Shown here: piece by piece, positions 56,812-64,000 of the stretch
How positions within the stretch are numbered: position 1 is the stretch's first letter
Layout of the letters: every line of letters begins with the position of its first letter
Assembly (NCBI GenBank): GCA_012295275.1
Contig: CM022676.1
Span: 843,841-907,840, forward strand
Source of the DNA: Chrysomallon squamiferum
Taxonomy: Eukaryota > Mollusca > Gastropoda > Neomphalida > Peltospiridae
Direction: 5' to 3'
Length of the DNA stretch: 64,000 nt
Notes under the pieces: model-generated
Seen by the model: the letters and a program-made list of their open reading frames with translations, nothing else
Told to the model about the DNA's origin: nothing
Databases searched by the model: none
Made by a program: the position numbers and the translations under genes

Positions 56812-57733
56812 CAATGGACTCTGTCAAACCCGGACGGGTTCACGAGCGACAAACGAGACGCGCCGTTCTAGACGGATTAAATGACATGAAACTGAAGTAT
56901 GAATGTAACGGCTATCGAGTTTCAGCTGAGAAACAGTATGTCATTGGTGACAGCGTTTTTTCTCTCCAAAACAAACTCTTCAGACATGGCCACCATGTTT
57001 AAAATTGGTTGCAACAATCTGTTTTCGTTAGTAGCAGCGAAATATTTAATTTATTTTAACATTTTCCGAAGTCCAATTTTGGATCACTGTGTGCGTATGT
57101 CAGTCCATTTAGGTTTTTTATTTTGCATGACGCTACTCGTTTTCTCTCTGAAGAAATGTTGGTTTCGTACAGCTGCCCGTAACTTCAATTTAAAATGTCA
57201 GATAATGTCGCTCTTCCTAACTTAAACAGTAGATTTTATGAAAACTCTTCTATTAATTTCGCTATAGACTGCAATGAAAGTTTGATCGTTACCTGTTTTA
57301 GGTCGCTCTGCCATTACGATCAATTCAATACGACAATACAAAATGTGCGCCATGCATATTTATGCCGACATCTGCTTTTGACACTAAATTTAAACGAGTA
57401 AATTCACTTAGCAGTCAACATACTAATAATAACCTTGTTCATTTAGCTGCATAAAGTATTTACAAGAAATATGGCACCAGTTTATTAAGCCTCCTAAAGC
57501 GCAAGTTTAACAACTAATCGTACTTGCAAAATTGTGTGCCGAGTTGACAAAGCTAATTGCTATACAATTGTTCTTTTGTTCTTGAATTTACACCCGGAAT
57601 CCGAAGCAGACATCATCCGGATTAAACAGGTGTTTATTCATAACGAATAATGATAGCTGGACTGGACTTTGAAATGGTGCCGGTTTACATAGAAATCCGG
57701 ATTAGTCAGAGGCCGGTTTTATAAAGTCCACTG
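56812..57733. mobile_element. TIR transposon copy B, 922 bp, with TA target sites
   Basis: Left end CAATGGACTCTGTCAAACC and right end (reversed) CAGTGGACTTTATAAAACC form imperfect terminal inverted repeats. TA occurs directly outside both ends (56810-56811 and 57734-57735), the Tc1/mariner/pogo target signature. No intact transposase. It is clearly related to copy A at 21529. The TIR style suggests a pogo/Tigger-type non-autonomous element (inference). Confidence 0.88.
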
Positions 57734-57903
57734 TATGTTTGCATTATATCTGTACACATGGATTAAATGTTTTTATTAGTTTTATCCTGCAAAGGTTAGT
57801 ATGCCCCGATCCAGCGAGCCTATGACGAGCTGCATCGGCCATTCGAACTGATTCTGATATTTTAAAGCAGTAACCAGTTATTTCTTTCATCCTGCAAACC
57901 TAA

Positions 57904-57904
57904 A

Positions 57905-57962
<58 letters not shown>
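57904..57962. repeat. (AAT)n microsatellite
   Basis: About 19 uninterrupted AAT units. Confidence 0.96.
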
Positions 57963-58745
57963 GTTCTTAAATAACCACAATTTCAGAACTGTTTTTTTTT
58001 TTTTAAATTATATATATGTATCTGTTCAAAGTTAGTCCTTTAGTGTTTAATTGTATTTATTTTACACATATAAAACTATAAAAATAGTTCCATTCAACAA
58101 AACTTATTTGCTACTACGTACAGTGATTGCAGGATAAACATATATAACTTCTTAATAACTAAAATATATAAAATATGAAAGAAATTAATGATTTATATTA
58201 TGTGATGAAATCTAAAAACTCTTAATTTTTTCATTCTCAGAACAGGAGTTACTGACAAGTCTTACACAATGATATAACCCTACTCTTCTGAAATAACGGA
58301 AAAGCCTTGAATGAACGGTGAACAGTAAATATTAAGTAAGTGTTTTTCATTTATAGTTATTTATGCTTGCATGCATATTGAACAATATCTGAAAAAGAAA
58401 TGAAATTACTAACGCAGAGGACAAACTGCAGTGAGGCCATGTGTCTTTTCAAATATAAACATTATTTTTAATAATAATAATAATAATAATATATTAGAAA
58501 ACCTTTTTTCACTCTTTTCAGTAATAAAATCAGATTTCACGTAAATATGTCTATAATAGATTAAATCCAAAGGATTTAACCAGTATTCTACAAATATAAT
58601 ATTTGTCACATAGTTTTGATATTTGTTTTCATAGAATTCGTTTTTGTGGAATACATCAGTCCTAATCTTATAAGCTGTTGTCTGAAAAAATGATCTCACC
58701 ATATTTGTATTCAACAAAATCAAATTTGTTCTTTTATAAGAAACA
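57963..58745. other. 3' flank of the Rh gene
   Basis: AT-rich sequence downstream of the Rh stop codon, with a short (AAT)n at about 58470. No gene seen; the frame at 58409-58891 is a shadow. Confidence 0.6.
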
Positions 58746-58945
58746 TTAGGACGCCACCTCCTTCTCGTTTGTATGTAGTAGAGGGCGACCACTTTCTTGC
58801 AGCATATTTCCACGTCTAAAAGATGTTTCCAGTTCCAACATGGCGGCAGGTAATTCTTCTTCCGGTGTGTTCCACACGGCATTGTCTTCAAAGAGGTTTT
58901 CTCCGAAAGGTCGGCCGAGCCCAGGCAAATATTTGAGTATTAGAC
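58746..58945 (-). CDS. Rh: Rh exon: cytoplasmic C-terminus
   Basis: [20 protein letters not shown] then [13 protein letters not shown], matching the family's L-x-L-K and D-x-x-x-W-x-x-P-E-E. Stop TAA at 58746-58748. Confidence 0.94.
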
Positions 58946-61900
58946 CTGATATAAATTAGTATTAAATAATACTAAAATGTTTAAAGACGTGTGTGTATGT
59001 GCTCTTATATTTTATATATATATATCTGATTGTCTGTGCGTGTGTGTGTTAACCGAAATCATTTGCAAATGAAACGTTCTTAAGATCTGTCACATAATAG
59101 AAAATCCAGTGGAAACAAATTAATAAAAAACAAATACTCAAAATAGAAATTCATTTAAATTTATTATTTAAAAATAAGATTTTCTTTTTATTTAAATAAG
59201 CATGAACTGGCATATATTAATATCATTAGTTTTTAATTGTGAGTCAATAATTACCAGTGACAGCTCCACCTACGATAGCAACAGCTAACGTGACTGCCAG
59301 GGCCACCATTTGATATCCGGCCTGTACCAGCGCCGACCGACCTAGACTTGGTTCTACGTTCACGTGTGACAAAATGTCTTCCAGTTCCGTCGAGTTTGGT
59401 GGCGGCGCCCTAGCTGGAAACTGTTCGTACAGGCTGAAACAAAAGTAAAGTGCAAACATATCGACATAATACTGAAATGATTATTGCGTATATTTGGAAA
59501 GCCATAAAAACCTTCTGCAGAATTTTCCTCTTCTTATTTATTTATTTATTTACGTGGGGTTTTGGATGTTTTTTGTTTTTGTTTTTTTGTGTGGGGGGGG
59601 GTGTTCGTATTTTTATTACATCTTTTAGTTACTCTTTATTTTACGGTTTTATAACCAGCCAAAAGAAATTTAAAATTTATCTTTCCTATCTCAGTTAAGT
59701 ATTGTAAATCAGTCTCATGAATTTCTTTTAATAAATAATATAAAATTATAAATTTTCTAAGTGAAATTCGAACCAAACGGCTTAAATTTTACGATTTTTG
59801 CTTTAACGTACAAGAGACATATTTAATACTAGCCTTGTTTAGCTGTTTTTAATTATCTGATCTAAATTAATTTTATATTTAATGTGTTTAGGTGTACGTG
59901 TGTTTAATGGTTGACCGAGTATCCACCCCCAAACAAGACAATGTATCTGTTACAGCATGAGAAGAAAAATTAAATTAAATTAAAACAAGAGTTTTAACAT
60001 TAACGCGTACAGAGAATAATTTCTTTCATTAAATAATTTTAAACAATATAATATAAATTTATTATGAATAACAATTATTTAGATATTAACAGAAACTACT
60101 ATGAAACTGAAACAGATACTGAATTTAAAACATCCAAATAATTTATTTTCCTATTTTAAAAATTTAAAATCAAGTTCGTTATAACAAACAAAAAACTTTT
60201 TAATTATATTTTATTAATTTATTTATTTGTTTATTGATTTGTTTGTTTGTTCAAAAAACGCATTTTTAAAATACTAAAAGGTTATTAAATACTCACCTGT
60301 ATCCATACTGTTCGGTGGTGGCCAAGGCTGCAGCTACTGCACCAGCAATTCCTGCCATAATGGCCGGCATACCGTGCAGATTGTTAACTCCGCATGTGTC
60401 GTGAATTTTGAGTTTTTCATTCATCCAGGGCTGCAAAAGAAATTCTGTACATAAGAGAGAAATGAATATTTTTTTGATATATAATAGATATGCAGTTAAT
60501 AGATATCTTTCCGAAAACCAACGTCTTTGCGCTATTGGTATGCTGTAAGCAGGAATCGCGCAAAATGAAGTTGATGTACACTGAAACACGAAAAAAACTT
60601 TATGGGATTTTAACAAAACAGGGCAGAATTGATGACTTGTCAAGGGCGGGCCGTCTGCGAGTGACGTCGCACCAATTAGATATCCATATTTGGATGCCTC
60701 ATTTCCAAACTGCCAGTTTAGCAGCTCGAACCATTCCTGGGTTAATATTAGTGCCAGGACGTATGGAATCGGTTATGGGAACACAACATCCGGCGCCGAC
60801 GACAAGCCACATGCCCACTTTTATTTCTACATCATCGGCACTCTCGTTTAACATAGCGTCAACAACATGTAAGGTCGAGCGACAAGACTGGGACAGTCTA
60901 CTGTTCACAGGTGAGTTAAGGTTTCACCTCTGATGGACACGCAATGGTCTGCAGAGCAACGTTTAGACGAGGTTTGCGTTATTCAACGTCAGCCATTTGG
61001 AGGCGGAAGTGGGAAAAATGTGGGATCGTAACACAAAGAGGGACGGACCCAGGTATACGCTACCGAGATAACAACATTCGATCTCAAGTCCCACCATTAG
61101 CTCAAGCGCAGTATTACAGCATCACAACGCGCGCCCACATACCAAACGTGCTGTAAGAGACATCGTAAGACAACAGAACACTGATGTTCTTCCCTGGCCG
61201 CCAGTTTCTCCAGACCAGTTGAACATGTCTCGGATGAAATGGAACGACGTTTACGTGTTATCAGAATTAGCAGGGAACGCTTGCCCAGCTGGAACAAGCT
61301 TTGATTGAGATTTGGAACTCCAGTCCAGCATCTCTTTTTCAACTGTCTAGTTTTGTCTATGCGGCGTCGTTGTCAGGCCTGTGTCAAAGCTGATGATACT
61401 CACTTTATGATACTCATTTATGATACTCATTTATGATACTCACTTTATGATACTCACTCTGTGAATAACGTTTTGTTCCACCGTTATTTTGGGCTGTGGC
61501 TTAGTTAAAACGTGATGATTGTGAATTTCAATAAATAAACATTTAAGCATTTAGACTGTTTGGTTCGAATTTCACTTAACAGAAAATTTATAATTTTATA
61601 TTTCTTGTTAAAAGAAATTTATGAGACTGATTTACAATACTTAACTGAGATAGGAAAGATAAACTTTAAATTTCTTTTGGCTGGATATAAAAACGTAAAA
61701 TAAAGAGTAACTAAAAGATGTAATAAAAATAACCGTTATTCTTCTCTTTAAAAATAAATGTCTACGTGATATTATATTTATGTTTCAATATAACCAAAAT
61801 TATGAATAATAATTACAAAAAGTTATATATATATTTAAAAGAATTATCGTTCAATTATTATTAATGTTCTTATATATGTATAAAGGATTTCTATAGAGAC

Positions 61901-63281
61901 TTGTATACAGTGTAATTGGTTCGAGTTAACACGAGCGGTTGAAATGATTATCATATTAGTATTGGTATGCCAGATGTACAACTGCCAGATATAAACATGA
62001 AATCACATCCATTAATTTGTTCTGTGCATCTATATTAGTCTTTACTACATTGAATGTTCAACGCTAATGTGTTTGTTGTGTTTTAGTGTACAAAAACGTG
62101 ATATGGTATTTGTAATATACTGCGTACATAGATCCCATAGAGCAAACCAACTCACGCACTAACCTGCCTGATACATATTTACAACTTAAGGGAATCCCCG
62201 TGACAAGCGAGTTACGTATGTATTACCTATTATCCTAATATCACATATCCACACACTCATACACACATACATACACACACACGCATATATATGTAACGTG
62301 ATTTATATAATGTGATTTTAAGATAATAGGTAATAATATACGCACGTAATTTTACATAATATAATTTTGAAGATTTTATATATATGAAAAACTGATCCCT
62401 AATGTACTTACTGTAATATATTTATAACCAACCACTGACAAGATGGCCGCCAGAGAACCAATAATAAGTGCTCCAAATGGACCAATCATCATGTCAGCGC
62501 TGGTTCCTACAGCCACGCCCCCTGCTAGTGTAGCGTTCTGAATATGAACCTGCAAAACCAAGAAAATACAATTTATATACGTAAGACTTTAAAAATACAC
62601 ATACAGTGAGAGAACAGATCGCATAAGACTTACCATATCAAACTTTCCGTTTTTGTCCACGAGTGATGAAATAGCGAACGTCACCACACAACAGGCGGCC
62701 AGCGCGAAGTAGGTGTTGAGGACTGCGCGATGCTGATCGTCACCAGGGGCCAGGGCGCTGTTGAAGCTGGGCCAGAACATCCACAGAAAGACAGTACCTT
62801 TTACAATAACAGTGAACAAAAAATTAACTGAAAAGGTTCAACGTGAAAAAAAAAATATATATATATATACGATTTTTTTTTTTTTTTTTTTTTTGTTAAT
62901 GTTGTTTGAAAATAGAAATAATACTGATAATTACAAAATTACGAAGAAGAGAATAAGAATAAGATATAGAAGAACAGCGCGGATAAGAAGAAGATGAAAA
63001 CTCAAAATTTAGTGATTAATTCTTACCTATCATAGAGAAGACATCTGAATGGTAAACAGACCCTTCCTTCTTGGACTTCTCTGTATCTTTGTGATAGAGT
63101 ACTCTGGACATAGATAACCCAAAATAAGCTCCAAAAGCATGCACAAACATAGATCCCCCAATATCTACAGCCTGAAATAATAAAAGGTATTAATTCCATT
63201 TCTTCCTAACTGCACTGATAGTGGCTAATTCTAGCATCATTGTCATGAATGACACAATGTACCTCACGTTAATAAACTAAC

Positions 63282-63320
<39 letters not shown>

Positions 63321-63347
63321 ATACAATGAATTGTAATGACAGAATAA

Positions 63348-63396
<49 letters not shown>

Positions 63397-64000
63397 TATT
63401 ATTATTATTATTATTATTATAACAATAATAATAATAATAACAGATAATACAAATTATTTAAAAAAAATAAAAAATAAAAAAGAAGGAAAATAGAATAAAT
63501 TAAGATAAAGAAAACTCTGTATTAATATATGAAACTGCGATTCTAATTAATACTCACCTGGAACATAACTACACCGAGGTATTCATTAAAGGAAAAGATT
63601 ACGATTTCTATCATAGTAACGATGACAAGCTGGGTGGGGCTAGTTTTTCCAAGCAATGCACCGTACGTGATCAGTACAGCGGCGGAGGCAAAGTCAGCGG
63701 TCAGCATACTGAAAACGAATCAGGTTTTATTAAGAATAGAAAATATTTACTTCTTTGTCAGGAATGAACACATACAAATAATTAGAAAACCGTTATTTAA
63801 ATAATTAATATAAAAGTGATATAAAGCAGGCCTAGCTGCTGTCTCCGTTGTTGTTATGTTTATTGCTGTTGTTGTTGTTGTTATATTTATTACTATTGTT
63901 AGTTGGTATAACACTAAGTTATATGTGCTGTTTCTAAACTGTCAATCTATTTTTAAATTTGTAGTGGATGAATTTTACTTTCTGTCAGTGTACCTGGTGA
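58746..64000 (-). CDS. Rh: Rh-type ammonium channel, C-terminal part (seven exons plus an edge exon)
   Basis: SLC42/Rhesus family membrane channel for NH3/NH4+ (and possibly CO2), expressed in gills, excretory and epithelial tissue of animals. Exons 63558-63708, 63027-63171, 62634-62797, 62412-62549, 60297-60430, 59255-59433 and 58746-58945 join in phase to about 370 residues; an edge exon begins at 63994. Hallmarks: [11 protein letters not shown] (first pore His), [45 protein letters not shown] (second pore His in NLHG). Both twin histidines are present, so transport is expected. The order matches RhBG/RhCG and Rh50 proteins, and the N-terminal 80-100 residues lie right of the window. The introns hold mobile-element debris. 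Confidence 0.95.
59255..59433 (-). CDS. Rh: Rh exon: last membrane helix
   Basis: [20 protein letters not shown] then [20 protein letters not shown] and VGGAVTG. Confidence 0.94.
59606..59780 (+). repeat. Inverted repeat, left arm (about 175 bp)
   Basis: From TTTTTATTACATCTTTTAG to AATTCGAACCAAAC, over 90% identical by eye to the reverse complement of 61558-61733. It lies in the Rh intron. Confidence 0.92.
60297..60430 (-). CDS. Rh: Rh exon: second pore histidine
   Basis: [20 protein letters not shown] carries the second twin His (NLHG). The exon lies between two inverted repeats and about 130 bp from a Tc1 relic. Confidence 0.96.
60560..61400 (+). pseudogene. Decayed Tc1/mariner transposase, antisense to Rh
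   Basis: The plus-strand frame at about 60625-60933 reads [20 protein letters not shown] and later [16 protein letters not shown], recognisable as the Tc1 G-R-P-R-V-T and D-W-x-x-V-L-F-T-D-E-S-R-F motifs. Farther on, in shifted frames, come [20 protein letters not shown] and [11 protein letters not shown], degenerate forms of the S-P-D-L-N-P-I-E-x-x-W-D-E block. Several frameshifts and stops, and the first catalytic Asp (LFTDES) replaced by Gly, show it is dead. Confidence 0.88.
61558..61733 (-). repeat. Inverted repeat, right arm (about 175 bp)
   Basis: From GTTTGGTTCGAATTTCAC to GATGTAATAAAAATA. Reverse-complement partner of the left arm, 1.78 kb away. Confidence 0.92.
61734..62411. other. 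Rh intron sequence
   Basis: Part of the same Rh intron right of the inverted repeat. Short (CA)n near 62270. No coding signal. Confidence 0.6.
62412..62549 (-). CDS. Rh: Rh exon: [10 protein letters not shown] helix
   Basis: [20 protein letters not shown] then [20 protein letters not shown]. 46 codons, phase 0. Confidence 0.96.
62634..62797 (-). CDS. Rh: Rh exon: [10 protein letters not shown] signature
   Basis: [20 protein letters not shown] then an [14 protein letters not shown] helix. Donor ATG|GTAAGT. Confidence 0.96.
63027..63171 (-). CDS. Rh: Rh exon: first pore histidine
   Basis: [19 protein letters not shown] contains the first twin histidine. Ends [12 protein letters not shown]. 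Confidence 0.96.
63270..63322. repeat. (AAAT)n microsatellite
   Basis: About 13 AAAT units in a Rh intron. Confidence 0.95.
63348..63440. repeat. (AAT)n followed by (ATT)n, then (AAT)n: self-complementary tract
   Basis: About 15 AAT units run directly into about nine ATT units, then more AAT. Adjacent complementary blocks can fold as a hairpin or cruciform. Confidence 0.92.
63558..63708 (-). CDS. Rh: Rh exon: membrane helices
   Basis: [20 protein letters not shown] then [16 protein letters not shown] and FNEYLG. Donor CAG|GTGAGT. Confidence 0.95.
63994..64000 (-). CDS. Rh: Rh exon, window-edge fragment
   Basis: TCACCAG|GTACAC offers a donor whose two leftover bases (AG) fit the one-base start of the next exon. 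Only seven bases are visible. Confidence 0.4.

Noticed and set aside
56649-57401. Frames of 60-117 codons in the transposon copy B region
   Set aside because: Not conserved in copy A and without similarity to a transposase that I can recognise.

Overview
The window is an AT-rich piece of an animal nuclear genome. Genes have GT-AG introns, simple repeats and minisatellites are frequent, and every gene recognised is metazoan. A SORL1 orthologue with the full receptor architecture, a Rhesus-type ammonium channel and a PIM-like kinase point to a bilaterian. Compact introns and strong AT bias suggest an invertebrate, plausibly a lophotrochozoan such as a mollusc, but I cannot name the taxon from sequence alone.

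Layout. (1) 1-1299 holds a CA microsatellite and the last coding exon of an unrecognised plus-strand gene. (2) 1300-8770 is its 3' flank and the 3' flank of SORL1; I see no gene there. (3) 8771-41136, minus strand, is a complete SORL1/SorLA gene. I resolved 43 coding exons that join in frame to 2168 residues (the human protein is about 2214): signal peptide, propeptide, Vps10p domain, YWTD propeller, EGF-like module, ten LDLR class A repeats, six fibronectin III domains, one membrane helix and a tail with the FANSHY retromer motif. (4) 41137-42260 is a divergent promoter region. (5) About 42260-51141, plus strand, encodes C2H2 zinc fingers in two paralogous modules (11 and 19 fingers), separated by a frame change at a run of ten A. 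(6) 52589-55823, minus strand, is a five-exon PIM-like serine/threonine kinase of 314 residues. (7) 58746-64000, minus strand, is the C-terminal three quarters of a Rh-type ammonium channel, running off the right edge.

Mobile and repeated DNA: two copies of one TIR element (21529-23116 and 56812-57733, the second with TA target sites), a decayed Tc1/mariner transposase (60560-61400), and a pair of about 175-bp inverted repeats (59606-59780 and 61558-61733) bracketing one Rh exon.

The most unusual observation is in SORL1. At least six of its splice junctions have been tandemly duplicated, four of them into long minisatellites or partly preserved arrays. The repeat unit contains the exon edge plus the splice signal, so the gene carries arrays of decoy splice acceptors (exons 14, 23, 41) and decoy donors (exons 19, 20, 22). 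Near exons 14 and 20 the unit is 27 nt and the proximal copies are open in frame, so use of a neighbouring copy would add nine residues. At exon 41 the unit is 39 nt with an in-frame stop, so use of any copy but the last would truncate the receptor before its membrane helix.
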